Shown: piece by piece, positions 23,818 to 33,139 of the stretch
How positions within the stretch are numbered: the first letter of the stretch is position 1
Layout of the letters: every line of letters begins with the position of its first letter
NCBI RefSeq assembly: GCF_013004105.1
Contig: NZ_CP053085.1
Location: forward strand, 2,356,001-2,420,000
DNA: 64,000 bases
Direction of reading: 5' to 3'
From: Gemmatimonas groenlandica
GTDB taxonomy: Bacteria; Gemmatimonadota; Gemmatimonadetes; Gemmatimonadales; Gemmatimonadaceae
Notes under the pieces: model-generated
Told to the model about the DNA's origin: nothing
Database searches by the model: none
What the model saw: only the letters and a program-made list of their open reading frames with translations
Position numbers and translations under genes: made by a program

Positions 23818-25949
23818 GGGCCCCGACCACGACTGTGCGCGCGAATACCGCCGAGTGGAGAATGTCGTTGCTCGCCGTGATCATGCGCACGGGGCTGATG
23901 CTCGGTGCGGTGGTCTGCGTCCCCAGCGTAATCATGGCGATGCGCGCCGGGCTGACGGGCGTCATCGTGATCGACGTCCTGGCGATCGCCGTGCTGGCGG
24001 CGCTGATCGTCTTGAAGCAGCTGCCGTTCACCGTGCGCGCCACGGTGTTCTGCCTGATCCTGTATGCGCTCGGCACCGGACTGCTGATCTGGGTCGGGGC
24101 GAGGAGTCAGATCTTCCTCCTCGGTTTTTCGATTCTCACGGCGCTGCTGCTTGGCACGAGGGCGGGGTTGGCCTCCGTCGTGCTCAGCACCGTTACGCTG
24201 TTCCTGGTCGGACTCTGGGGATCGGCTGCGCCGGAGATGCTCATGACCCCGCAGTCGCAAGGCGTCGGCTTCTGGTTCACGGTCACCTTGAACTTCGCGC
24301 TGATCGCCTCACTGCTCGTTCTCGCCATCGGTGTCGTGATCTCGGCCATGGAAGCGGCGCTGCGCCAAGAGATTCTCGCGCGTTCGTCGTTCGAACAGCA
24401 ACGCACCGTGCTACGCACGTTGATCGATGCGATGCCCGATGTCGTGTTCACGAAGGATCTCTACGGTCGCTTTGAACTCGCCAATCGCGCGGCCTGTGAG
24501 CAGTTCAGCAAGGAAAGCGAGGCGCAGCTCATCGGTCTGACCGCCCGCGATATTTTTCCGACGGAGTATGCCGCGCAGCGCGAATCGGAGGACGCGCGCG
24601 TCTTCGCCGGCGAGCCACTGCTCAACGCTGAGGCGTTCCGCATTCGCCCCGATGGCACCGTGCGTTGGTTCTTGGTCATCAAGGTGCCGTTGCGCAACGC
24701 GCTGGGAGAGATCACCGGGCTGATCGGCATCAGTCGCGACATTACCGACCGCAAACTGGCCGAGGTACAGCGCGATCAGCTGCAACAGGAGTTGCAGCAG
24801 TCGCAGAAAATGGAAGCCGTGGGCCAACTGGCCGGCGGCATCGCGCACGACTTCAACAACCTGCTCACGATCATCACCGGGCATAGCGGACTGCTCTTGA
24901 CATCGCCCGACATTTCGCCGGATGTGCAGGAGTCAGTCGAAGAGATCGGGAACGCGGCCGATCGCGCCGCCGCCCTGACGCGGCAGTTGCTGGCGTTCAG
25001 TCGGCAGGCGCTCACGCAGCCGGAAGTGCTCGACGTGAATGCGGTGGTGCTCGACACCTCGAAGCTGCTGCGGCGCCTCATTGGCGAGGACATTTCGCTC
25101 AGCACGACGCTCGACTCGCAGGTAGCCGCGGTCCGCGCCGATCCCAGCCAGCTGAATCAGATCCTCATGAACCTGGCGCTGAACGCTCGCGATGCCATGC
25201 CGACGGGGGGTACGCTCAGCATAGAAACCGGCAATGTCGAGATCGACCACACCTTCTCGGCGATGCATCTGAGCGCGGCGCCAGGGCTCTATGTCATGCT
25301 GCGGTTGAGCGACAGCGGTAGCGGCATGGAACCGGGCGTGTTGTCGCGAATCTTCGAGCCGTTCTACACGACGAAGGGTGTGGGCAAGGGCACGGGCCTT
25401 GGATTGTCGATGGTGTTCGGCATCGTCCAGCAGAGTGGCGGTGGCATTCACGTGCACAGCGAGCCGGGTCACGGATCCACGTTCCGGATCTACCTGCCGG
25501 CCGTGCCCGTGTCGACGCCGACGGTGATCGAGGAGACCGGAGGCCGAACACCCGGCGGTACCGAAACGATCCTGCTGGTAGAAGACGACAGTGGCGTTCG
25601 CGCGCTTGCCCTGCGCGCCTTACAGGGCTTGGGATATGATGTCCTCACCGCGAATGACGGGCTCGAAGCACTAGAGGTCGCGACCTCGACCGACAAACGC
25701 ATCGCGCTGCTGGTGACCGACGTCGTCATGCCTAATCTGAGCGGCCCGGCGTTGGTCGAACGGTTGCGTACCCGCCTACCGCATGTTGCGGTGCTGTACG
25801 TCAGTGGCTACACCGACGACGCCGTGCTGCGGCACGGTCTGCTGCAGGCCGAGGTCGACTTCCTCCAGAAGCCGTTCACGGCGTCCGCGCTCGCACGAAA
25901 GGTGCGCACCGTGCTCGACGAACACGCATCGGGCAGCGCCGCGCGGTGA
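23814..25949 (+). CDS. Membrane PAS hybrid histidine kinase with C-terminal receiver
   Basis: 711 residues. About five to six hydrophobic helices at 18-180 form the membrane sensor region. A PAS domain follows (about 197-315, with VVFTKDLYGRFELANRAA and DITDRKLAE), then a dimerisation/phospho-acceptor domain with GGIAHDFNN (H345), an ATPase domain with N-box NLALNARDAM, SDSGSGM, PFYTTKGVGKGTGLGL, and a receiver domain (about 585-705) with phospho-acceptor D636 (LLVTDVVMP). Such hybrids relay phosphate to a separate HPt or response regulator; none is adjacent. It is translationally coupled to bciA by a 4-bp overlap. The membrane region resembles no named sensor, so the signal is unknown. Confidence 0.93.
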   Translation: MRAPTTTVRANTAEWRMSLLAVIMRTGLMLGAVVCVPSVIMAMRAGLTGVIVIDVLAIAVLAALIVLKQLPFTVRATVFCLILYALGTGLLIWVGARSQIFLLGFSILTALLLGTRAGLASVVLSTVTLFLVGLWGSAAPEMLMTPQSQGVGFWFTVTLNFALIASLLVLAIGVVISAMEAALRQEILARSSFEQQRTVLRTLIDAMPDVVFTKDLYGRFELANRAACEQFSKESEAQLIGLTARDIFPTEYAAQRESEDARVFAGEPLLNAEAFRIRPDGTVRWFLVIKVPLRNALGEITGLIGISRDITDRKLAEVQRDQLQQELQQSQKMEAVGQLAGGIAHDFNNLLTIITGHSGLLLTSPDISPDVQESVEEIGNAADRAAALTRQLLAFSRQALTQPEVLDVNAVVLDTSKLLRRLIGEDISLSTTLDSQVAAVRADPSQLNQILMNLALNARDAMPTGGTLSIETGNVEIDHTFSAMHLSAAPGLYVMLRLSDSGSGMEPGVLSRIFEPFYTTKGVGKGTGLGLSMVFGIVQQSGGGIHVHSEPGHGSTFRIYLPAVPVSTPTVIEETGGRTPGGTETILLVEDDSGVRALALRALQGLGYDVLTANDGLEALEVATSTDKRIALLVTDVVMPNLSGPALVERLRTRLPHVAVLYVSGYTDDAVLRHGLLQAEVDFLQKPFTASALARKVRTVLDEHASGSAAR

Positions 25950-25970
25950 GCCGACGGCTCCGCCGCGCGG
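25939..25970. terminator. Hairpin between convergent genes, possible bidirectional terminator
   Basis: Two copies of the self-complementary octamer CCGCGCGG (25939-25946 and 25963-25970) flank an inner inverted repeat GAGCCG/CGGCTC, giving a long GC-rich stem-loop across the stop of the histidine kinase and just before the end of the convergent PAP2-type gene. There is no T-run on either side, so termination is inferred from position and stability only. Confidence 0.45.
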
Positions 25971-25989
25971 TAGCCGAGAAATGACCGCG

Positions 25990-26889
25990 TCAGACCGTCG
26001 GCATTCTGGTTCGCCACGCGACAATCGGCGCCAGCATCCATGCGAGCTGTGCCAAAAGCATACCGGCAACGGCGTCTACCAGATAGTGCTCACCGCCGTA
26101 GATGATCGACCACAGCATCGTCGCCGCATAGAGGACCGCGACAGCGCGCGACAGCAGGCCGTGGCGCCACAGCGATAAGACGATCATCCACGCCACGGCC
26201 ATATGCAGCGACGGAACGGCCGCAACATCATTCCCCGAAAGTTGCATGCCCGTGTCGTACGCGACGGGTGAGATTCCCCGCCCCACTTCGAAGAGCACTC
26301 GCGCAACCGGCTTGCCCGCCCCCTGATGTGAGGCGAACCATGGCGGTGCAGTAGGAAGCGCGAAGTGAATGGGCAGTGCAATGAGATAGCTGATGGCGCT
26401 TGCTACCATGTAGGTCGCGAAGGTGGCTACCCGGAACAACCACAGGTAGAACGCGACGATCCAGATGCTGAGGAAGTGACCCGCGTACGCGATGAGCATC
26501 AGGTAGTCGTGCCACGCCGGCTGCTCCCTGGCATACCACGCCGTCTGCAATCGGACGGTCGGGAGCTCGCCGAGGCCGAGCCAACGGTCGACGATCTGCG
26601 GATAGTGTATGAAGACGCGCTGTCCGGTTTCGTCGGCCGCGTCGCGCAGCACCACGAACACCAGTAGGGCGGCGAGGTGTACGAAGTACAGGCGACCGAC
26701 GCGATCGATGTCACCGCGACGAAAAGCGACGCCGACCGGAACGCCAATCAGTAGCATCGGGATCACGCCGAGCGCGAACGGGTGTCCGATCGCGACGGAT
26801 GCGGTCGATACGAAGAGCACGAGCAAGCATACGAGCGCTGGGAGCCAGCGACGATTGGCGAGCAACGGTACGCGAATGGATTGGAGCAT
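25990..26889 (-). CDS. PAP2-superfamily integral membrane protein (inositolphosphorylceramide synthase-like)
   Basis: 299 residues from the ATG at 26889 with about six transmembrane helices. The PAP2_3-type active-site motifs are VPSLHMAVAW (H229) and GGEHYLVDAVAG (H268, D272), as in Aur1/Ipt-like lipid phosphotransferases; the N-terminal KxxxRP motif of ordinary PAP2 phosphatases is absent, which is usual for this branch. It probably moves a head group between membrane lipids or dephosphorylates a lipid on the outer face of the inner membrane. Longer in-phase reading to 27015 crosses AT-rich DNA and lacks support. It is divergent from yccF with about 146 bp between them, which should contain both promoters. 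Confidence 0.85.
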   Translation of the reverse strand: MLQSIRVPLLANRRWLPALVCLLVLFVSTASVAIGHPFALGVIPMLLIGVPVGVAFRRGDIDRVGRLYFVHLAALLVFVVLRDAADETGQRVFIHYPQIVDRWLGLGELPTVRLQTAWYAREQPAWHDYLMLIAYAGHFLSIWIVAFYLWLFRVATFATYMVASAISYLIALPIHFALPTAPPWFASHQGAGKPVARVLFEVGRGISPVAYDTGMQLSGNDVAAVPSLHMAVAWMIVLSLWRHGLLSRAVAVLYAATMLWSIIYGGEHYLVDAVAGMLLAQLAWMLAPIVAWRTRMPTV

Positions 26890-27035
26890 ATGGAGTCGGA
26901 GGCATTGACATTGGTTCGTCGCTATTTTGCACACGTCTCCGCTTTCGTGCCAGTGACCCGGCTGAATCAAAGAAACGGAGGAGTCCGTACGGACGCTGGT
27001 TGGCGCCTTCTGCACCCTCTCAATCCGGGCCGCCC

Positions 27036-27425
27036 GTGACGCTGCTGCTCAACATCCTGTGGTTCATCATCGGTGGCGGCTTCATCGCCGGCATCGCGTG
27101 GGTGCTGCTGGGCCTCCTGCTCGCGATCACCGTGGTTGGCATCCCGTTTGCTGTCGCCGCCTTCCGCATTGCCGGATTCGCCGCCTGGCCGTTTGGACGC
27201 ACGCTGGTGGACGCGCGCACAGTCGGCGACGAGCCGATCGTCGGCACCGGTCTGGCGAATCTGCTCTGGATCGTTTTCGCGGGCATCTGGCTCTGGATCT
27301 CGCACGTGCTGGCCGGCATCGCCTACTGCGTCACGATCATCGGCATTCCGTTCGGATTCGCGCACTTCCGCCTTGCCGCCGTGTCCTTCGCGCCGCTCGG
27401 CAAGCGTGCGATCGACCTGCCCTGA
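27036..27425 (+). CDS. yccF: YccF-family inner membrane protein
   Basis: 129 residues from a GTG start at 27036, which places the protein start at the conserved family beginning (MTLLLNILWFIIGGG). Two YccF (DUF307) modules are visible, each with a hydrophobic hairpin followed by the motif GIPF: TVVGIPFAVAAFRIAGFAAWPFGR and IIGIPFGFAHFRLAAVSFAPLG (each cited in part). It is an inner-membrane protein of unknown function. The upstream in-phase extension to 26799 runs through a poorly coding stretch and is rejected. An amidase gene follows after 13 bp. Confidence 0.9.
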   Translation: MTLLLNILWFIIGGGFIAGIAWVLLGLLLAITVVGIPFAVAAFRIAGFAAWPFGRTLVDARTVGDEPIVGTGLANLLWIVFAGIWLWISHVLAGIAYCVTIIGIPFGFAHFRLAAVSFAPLGKRAIDLP

Positions 27426-27438
27426 GCGTACACTCTCC

Positions 27439-29067
27439 ATGTCGCCTACCCGCCGTGAAGCCCTCGCGCACTTCAGCGCGCTGCTCGCCCTGCCGTTGAT
27501 TGGCTGGCCGTCACGCGCCGACGACCCGCTCACGGGCACCATCGCGCAGTTTCAGGCTGGCCGGCTGCGTGGCGATTATTCCGCCGTTGAAGTCACCACC
27601 GACGCACTCAGACGCTGTCACGCCTGGAACGGCGGGTTGCGAGCCATCGATCAACTGGCCGCCAGCGCACTCGGTGAGGCGCGCGCGTCGGATGCACGGG
27701 CGCGGCGGCGCGCCCTGATCGGTGCGCTCGACGGCGTGCCGCTCTTCGCCAAATCGATTTACGACATGAAGGGGATGCCCACCACCGCATCGAGTGCGGA
27801 GTGGGCACGCCTGTTTCCCGCGCCGGTCACGCGCGATGCACTGGAAGTACAGCGACTGCGCGCCGCTGGTGCCGTGTTGCTCGGCAAGACGGCCGCCGAC
27901 GACTTTGCGTATCGCGGCAATGGCACCAGTTCGCTCACCGGGCAGGTGCGAAACCCACACGACCGCGACGGCCTCAAGACGCCTGGGGGTTCGAGTGCCG
28001 GCTCCGCCGTCGTGGTCGCCTGTGGCATGGCCTTCGCCGCGCTGGGCACCGACGATGGCGGCTCGAATCGCATTCCCGCGCAGTTCACTGGCGTGGTCGG
28101 GATGAAGCCGTCGTTCGGGCTCGTGCCACGTAGCGGCGTTCTCCCCACGTGGCCATATCTCGATACACATGGCCCTCTCGCGCGCAATGTGGCCGATGCC
28201 GCCCTGATGCTCGATGCCATCGCCGGCCCCGATGCGTCCGACGGCATCGCCGATCGTACGCTGTATGCGAGCGGTCTGCTCGGCACGCTCCGCGACGACG
28301 CCCTGCGCGGTGCGCGACTCGGCCTCGTTGAACTGCACGTCCCACGCACGCAGATGAGCGCCGAATGCATCGCCGTGTTTGACCGTGCCATCGCGGACTG
28401 CACAGCGGCGGGCGCCGTCGTCGACGTGTTCGCGCCACCGGTGCATCGGGTGAATGTCCGTGAGCTCTTCGCGGCCGATGCATCGCGCAACGCGCGCGTC
28501 ATCCCGAACCACAACGCACCGGCACCGACGGCGAACGCGCTGCTCCGATACTTCGCCCGGCAAGGCAACGGAGCCCCGGACGCCGCACGAAACGCCGAGC
28601 GCAGCGTGCAGCGTGGCTTAGCAGCGTTTCGCGCGTTTTACGATGTGCTGCCCACCGACTGGGAGAGCATGCGCCCGCTGATGGTGCAGCCCTACGAGGA
28701 GGACGCCGCCAGTCAGTCGTTCGCCCGGTCTCGAGCGAGTGCCGTCGCGCAGCTCGCTTCGGCGTTCGAGGCGCATCGCATCGAAGCCATGGTGTATCCC
28801 ACGATGCCGTTCAGCGCGCCCGCCGCGTCGGCGCCATGGCCGGATGTGCGCACTGCCTTGGGCTACGGCAACTGGCTTGGCCTACCCGAGGTCTCTGTGC
28901 CCGCCGGCTACGGCATGAACGGCATGCCGGCGGGAAATCTGTCGTTCGTCGGACTTCCCGGCAGCGATGCGCGCCTGCTCGCCCTCGCGCACGCCTACGA
29001 ACAGCGTTCGCGCCGGTTCGTCGCGCCGCCTACGCCCCCGGCTACTTCGCTCCCGTCCGCGCCTTGA
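27439..29067 (+). CDS. Amidase-signature enzyme with Tat-type leader
   Basis: 542 residues. The N-terminus (TRREALAHFSALLALPL) resembles a twin-arginine signal, suggesting export in a folded state. The amidase-signature triad is complete: K105 in PLFAKSIYD, cis-Ser S185 in TPGGSSAGS and nucleophile S209 in GTDDGGSNRIPA, with the family's 24-residue spacing. It hydrolyses an unknown amide. It is distantly related to the Sec-exported amidase at 11820-13421. The upstream in-phase frame from 27073 merely reads the shifted frame of yccF. The last 26 bp overlap the end of the convergent VPS10-like gene, so both C-termini share DNA. Confidence 0.92.
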   Translation: MSPTRREALAHFSALLALPLIGWPSRADDPLTGTIAQFQAGRLRGDYSAVEVTTDALRRCHAWNGGLRAIDQLAASALGEARASDARARRRALIGALDGVPLFAKSIYDMKGMPTTASSAEWARLFPAPVTRDALEVQRLRAAGAVLLGKTAADDFAYRGNGTSSLTGQVRNPHDRDGLKTPGGSSAGSAVVVACGMAFAALGTDDGGSNRIPAQFTGVVGMKPSFGLVPRSGVLPTWPYLDTHGPLARNVADAALMLDAIAGPDASDGIADRTLYASGLLGTLRDDALRGARLGLVELHVPRTQMSAECIAVFDRAIADCTAAGAVVDVFAPPVHRVNVRELFAADASRNARVIPNHNAPAPTANALLRYFARQGNGAPDAARNAERSVQRGLAAFRAFYDVLPTDWESMRPLMVQPYEEDAASQSFARSRASAVAQLASAFEAHRIEAMVYPTMPFSAPAASAPWPDVRTALGYGNWLGLPEVSVPAGYGMNGMPAGNLSFVGLPGSDARLLALAHAYEQRSRRFVAPPTPPATSLPSAP

Positions 29068-32041
29068 GCGCGGCATAGGCCGCCAACCTCGCCTTCGCCG
29101 TCTGCACCATGACATCGGTGGCCGGCGCGTCGCTATCCTGCAACGCATCGATCACCGGCTGGTGGGCGGCAGCCACGCCAGCAAAGCCATCGCCCGTCAG
29201 CGTCTTGGCCTCGAGCATCGCGTCGTACAACGCCAGCGACAAGTCGTGCTGCTGCTTCAGCGCCGCCATCGGCATTTTCACGCGCGGGTCCATGCGCACG
29301 GTGAACGACTGTGACTGCGCCACCCCATCCACGGTCAGGCGTGCTGTGTAGACACCAGGCATCACCCACGGCCCTTCAGGTTCGCACTTGGTGTTGTAGG
29401 GCGTGCCGGAGATCGGCAGTGAGCACTCGTTGCTGGGCCGTGCGTAATGCAGATCCCACGTGAAGCGCTGCAGTCCAGCCTTCGTGCTCGGCGCGTCAGC
29501 CGGGCGGAACCAGTAGCGCGGCCAGTTGCCGGCATCGGTCGGCGCCGGCGTGGGATCGCTGCTCGAAAAGGCGCGTATCACGCGCCCGGTCGCATTCACG
29601 ATCTCGAGCGTCACCCGTTGCGCAGTGCGCGACAGGTAGTAGTCGATCATCGCACCATCGGGCGGATTCTCAGCCCGCGGCTCATCCGGCGGCACCGGCG
29701 TATCGGTGTACATCGAATAGCGCACGCGCGTGGCCACCGCCGGCTTGAACAGCGTGGCCGGCGCATTCGCCGTGGCTTCGCTCCACTGCCGGAGCGCGGT
29801 CGTATTGTCCAGAATCCAAAAGCCGCGACCGTGCGTGCCCACGGCGATATCATCGTCTTTGATGACCAGGTCACGAATGGAAATCGCCGGCATGTTCCCA
29901 CGCAACGAGTGCCAGTGATCGCCGTCATCGAGCGAGAACCAGACCTGCGTTTCACTGCCCGCGTACAGCAGGCCACGCCGCTTCGGATCCTCGCGCACCA
30001 CGTTGATCGGCGCGTCGGTGGCGATGCCGTTCACAATCTCTGTCCACGTCGCTCCACCATCGCGGGTCCGATAGATGTGCGGCCGCAGATCGTCGAGGCG
30101 CAGCGTGTTCACCGCGGCATACGCGGTGGTCGCGCTGAAGTGCGACGCGTCCATGATCGACACCTTCCACCACGCGCTAATCTGCGGCGGCGTGACATTA
30201 CGCCACGTCGCCCCGCCATTGCGCGTGACATGAACCAGGCCGTCATCGGTACCGGCCCAGAGTGTATTCGAGTCGACATAGCTCGGCGCGATGGTGTACA
30301 CCACGCCGCGGCGCGACGGCTTGGCAGCCGGCGTGGTCGCATACTTACCCACACTGGCCGGCACGTCCCACGTCTCGCGTGACAGGTCGTCGCTGAGACG
30401 CTTCCAGGTGGTGCCGCCGTTCACCGTGCTCCACACGACGTTGGTGCCGTAGTACAGCTTGCGCGGATTGATCGGCGAAAACAGAATCGGCATCGTGCGC
30501 ACGCCGCGAAAATACTCCGGCCCGGTGGCTGCCGCCGCACGTGCTCGTCCGATGGTGGGACTCACATTCTGCGTCTGTCCCGTACGGCGATCGAAGCGCG
30601 ACACCGTACCACCGTACACGATGTCCGGGTTGAGCGGATCGGGCGCGACGTAGCTGTATTCGCTCGCACCCACCGGACGCCAGTCGCGATACGTGATGCT
30701 GCCGTCGTCGCCCCGGCTGCTCACGCAGGCCGAGCCGGATTCCTGCTGCCCGCCGCACACGCGATAGGGCCACGCGTTGTCGGCAGTGACGTGATAGAAC
30801 TGCGCGGTACCCTGGTTGTACCACGAACTCCACGTCTCGCCGTCGTTCACCGTGATCACGGCCCCCTGGTCGGCCACCAGCAGCATCGTGCTAGGCACGA
30901 GCGGATTCATCCACAGGCGCTGGTAATCGTCGCCGCCCGGTGCGCCCCGAAGCGCCGTCCACGTGACGCCGGCGTCGGTGCTCTTCCACGCGACCACGTT
31001 CATCGAGTACAGCGTGTTGGGATCGCGCGGGTCCACCGTCACCGCCGCGAAGTCGTCGCCGCGCCCGAAGATGCGGCTGTCCGTCGTGGTACGCGTCCAC
31101 GTCGCGCCCGCATCGTCACTGCGATACAGGCCGCTCTTGCCGCCCGCCGTCGCCGTCACGTAGAGACGCCGCGGGTTGTTCGGGCTGATGCCGATACCCA
31201 GACGACCGAGTCCATCGGCGGTGGTGGGCAGCCCCCCGGCCAGCTGCGTCCACGTGGCACCACCGTCGGTGCTCTTGAACAGCCCCGAATTCGGTCCACT
31301 CCACGCGGCGTTCTCCCACGGTCCCTGCCGCGCTTCCCAGAGCACGGCGTACACCGTGTTGGCGTCATTCGGCGACAGCACGACGTCGGCCCCGCCCGTG
31401 TTCTCATCTTTAAACAGCACGCGCTCGAAAGACGTACCGCCGTTCAGCGAGCGATAAATGCCGCGCTCCGTGTTCGGACCATACGGATGCCCAAGGACCG
31501 CCACGAACAGTCGCTCAGGGTTGGTCGGGTCGATCGCGATGCGGGGGATCTGCTGGCCGTCACGCAGCCCCAGATGCGCCCAGGTGCGACCGGCATCGTC
31601 TGACCGATACATCCCATTGCCGGTACTCAGATCGGGGCGCTGCAGCCCCTCTCCGCTGCCCACGTACAGAATGTTGGGATTCGACGGCGCCACTTCGACC
31701 GCACCGACCGAGCCCGTGTTCTGCGCGTCAAAGATCGGATTCCACGTACGACCCGCATCGTTGGTCTTCCACACACCGCCGTTGGTGGCCGCCATGTAGA
31801 ACACATTCGGCTGCGATGGCACCCCCACGGCGCTCTTGGTGCGGCCGGCACGAAACGGACCGATATGACGCCAGCGAGGGCCCTGCACCGCCCCGCTGGG
31901 GAAGGTCGCCTGCGCGGCAAGCGCCGTGGGCGAGGCGAAGAGCGGCAAGGCGGAAGCGACCAAGGTCGCCGATAGGGTCAACCGACGAAGGCAGCGCACG
32001 AGCAGCTCGGGAAGAGGGGCAGCGTTGGACACGCCTGACAC
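29042..32041 (-). CDS. Large secreted VPS10/BNR-repeat beta-propeller protein
   Basis: 999 residues with a long signal peptide (hydrophobic core about 22-42, ending ALAAQ). Many Asp-box (BNR) turns of the SxDxGxTW type recur through residues 80-720: KTNDAGRTW, RSDDAGRTW, KSTDGGATW, RSDDAGATW, RTRDGGATW. This is the sortilin-like VPS10/xyloglucanase propeller arrangement abundant in Gemmatimonadota and Acidobacteriota. The C-terminal 250 residues form a beta-sandwich region (LEIVNATGRVIRAF, WDLHYARPS) with a helical end. Such proteins are often annotated as glycosyl hydrolases, but no catalytic Asp pair can be assigned here, so a binding or scaffolding role is equally possible. It converges on the amidase gene. 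Confidence 0.9.
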   Translation of the reverse strand: MSGVSNAAPLPELLVRCLRRLTLSATLVASALPLFASPTALAAQATFPSGAVQGPRWRHIGPFRAGRTKSAVGVPSQPNVFYMAATNGGVWKTNDAGRTWNPIFDAQNTGSVGAVEVAPSNPNILYVGSGEGLQRPDLSTGNGMYRSDDAGRTWAHLGLRDGQQIPRIAIDPTNPERLFVAVLGHPYGPNTERGIYRSLNGGTSFERVLFKDENTGGADVVLSPNDANTVYAVLWEARQGPWENAAWSGPNSGLFKSTDGGATWTQLAGGLPTTADGLGRLGIGISPNNPRRLYVTATAGGKSGLYRSDDAGATWTRTTTDSRIFGRGDDFAAVTVDPRDPNTLYSMNVVAWKSTDAGVTWTALRGAPGGDDYQRLWMNPLVPSTMLLVADQGAVITVNDGETWSSWYNQGTAQFYHVTADNAWPYRVCGGQQESGSACVSSRGDDGSITYRDWRPVGASEYSYVAPDPLNPDIVYGGTVSRFDRRTGQTQNVSPTIGRARAAAATGPEYFRGVRTMPILFSPINPRKLYYGTNVVWSTVNGGTTWKRLSDDLSRETWDVPASVGKYATTPAAKPSRRGVVYTIAPSYVDSNTLWAGTDDGLVHVTRNGGATWRNVTPPQISAWWKVSIMDASHFSATTAYAAVNTLRLDDLRPHIYRTRDGGATWTEIVNGIATDAPINVVREDPKRRGLLYAGSETQVWFSLDDGDHWHSLRGNMPAISIRDLVIKDDDIAVGTHGRGFWILDNTTALRQWSEATANAPATLFKPAVATRVRYSMYTDTPVPPDEPRAENPPDGAMIDYYLSRTAQRVTLEIVNATGRVIRAFSSSDPTPAPTDAGNWPRYWFRPADAPSTKAGLQRFTWDLHYARPSNECSLPISGTPYNTKCEPEGPWVMPGVYTARLTVDGVAQSQSFTVRMDPRVKMPMAALKQQHDLSLALYDAMLEAKTLTGDGFAGVAAAHQPVIDALQDSDAPATDVMVQTAKARLAAYAALKARTGAK

Positions 32042-32124
32042 CGGGCCGGTGTCCGGCGACAGAACAATGCCATGAACAAGCCGCGCTGGACAGACGTGAG
32101 CGCCCCGTCGACGGCCCGGTCGCG

Positions 32125-33066
32125 CTATTTGGCGGGGTGCGCGCGGAAGAACTCCTGCATTTTCGCGTGCACCAACACCGACTGCTCGATGTGCGGTAAA
32201 TGTCCGGCCGAGTCCACGGGAAAGAACTCGAGCTGCGGCATGTTCGTGCGTGCCACCTCAGACAGCCCGATCGGTACGGTCTGGTCCTGCTTCCCCCACA
32301 CCAGCAGTGTCGGCACGCCGGCTTTCGCGGCGCTCGCGAACAGCGCTCCGAAATCGGTGCGGCTCATCGTGACGGCACTACGCAGCAGCGCGCGACCGAA
32401 CCCCTTGTAGCGCATCTGCGGCCGGTACTGATCGACCCACGTCGGATACTGCGCCGGGTGCAGGAAATCCGACGCCTGTCCATCGGCCATGCCCGGCACC
32501 TGCGTGGTCTGCCACACCCAGGGCCCCACGACCGGCCACGAAAGAAAGCCGGGCAACACGCGAGCGCTGCTCACCGGATCGATCATCGTGAACGTGCGCA
32601 CTCGTGCGGCGTGTCCCGCCACGTAGTGCGACGTCACGAATCCGCCGAACGACAATCCCACGAGATCGACCGGTTGCGTGATGCGCAGCGAATCCAGCAG
32701 GTCATTCAGCTGCGCATCGTACATCGCGCCGTCATACGCCGCGTCGGGTCGGTCTGACCATCCGCGACCGAACAGGTCATAGCGAATCACGCGATAGCCG
32801 GCCGCACTGAGCGCAGTGCTGGTCGAATCCCAGATGTACGACGGCACCGAGAAGCCGTGCACCAAGACGACCACGCGCCCCGTATCGGGGCCGGCGATGT
32901 CGTAGTGGGTCACCCCGCCGGAAAGGGCCACGAACTGTCCCGGCACGCCGGTCCGCGCGGCCGCGTCCAACGGCCCCTTCTCCGGATTCTTCCACGCGCC
33001 GTAGCCCGTCAGTCCCACCAGCAACAGCACGAGCCCAATGAGAGTGTAGCGAGCGAATCGACGCAT
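32125..33066 (-). CDS. Membrane-anchored or exported alpha/beta hydrolase
   Basis: 313 residues from the ATG at 33066. An N-terminal hydrophobic helix (YTLIGLVLLLVGLTGYGAW) without a clear cleavage site suggests an anchor facing the periplasm. The alpha/beta hydrolase fold shows oxyanion VHGFSVPSYIWD, nucleophile elbow GLSFGG, acid WGKQDQTVP and base His in DSAGHLPHIE. It may be an esterase, epoxide hydrolase or C-C hydrolase; the substrate is unknown. The gene is divergent from the LuxR-hydrolase fusion, and their starts are at most about 90 bp apart, so the LuxR protein could regulate this gene. The 83 bp after its stop towards the VPS10 gene contain nothing recognised. Confidence 0.9.
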   Translation of the reverse strand: MRRFARYTLIGLVLLLVGLTGYGAWKNPEKGPLDAAARTGVPGQFVALSGGVTHYDIAGPDTGRVVVLVHGFSVPSYIWDSTSTALSAAGYRVIRYDLFGRGWSDRPDAAYDGAMYDAQLNDLLDSLRITQPVDLVGLSFGGFVTSHYVAGHAARVRTFTMIDPVSSARVLPGFLSWPVVGPWVWQTTQVPGMADGQASDFLHPAQYPTWVDQYRPQMRYKGFGRALLRSAVTMSRTDFGALFASAAKAGVPTLLVWGKQDQTVPIGLSEVARTNMPQLEFFPVDSAGHLPHIEQSVLVHAKMQEFFRAHPAK

Positions 33067-33139
33067 GGTGGGCGGGACTGAGATGAGAGGAGGAGCGGTC
33101 ACGGGAATATCGCGCCCGCTGGCGGCACCGTCCATTTCG

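Noticed and set aside
29447-30382. Plus-strand open frame of 311 codons opposite the VPS10-like gene
   Set aside because: It has Arg/His-rich shadow composition, and the Asp-box repeats on the other strand prove which frame is coding.
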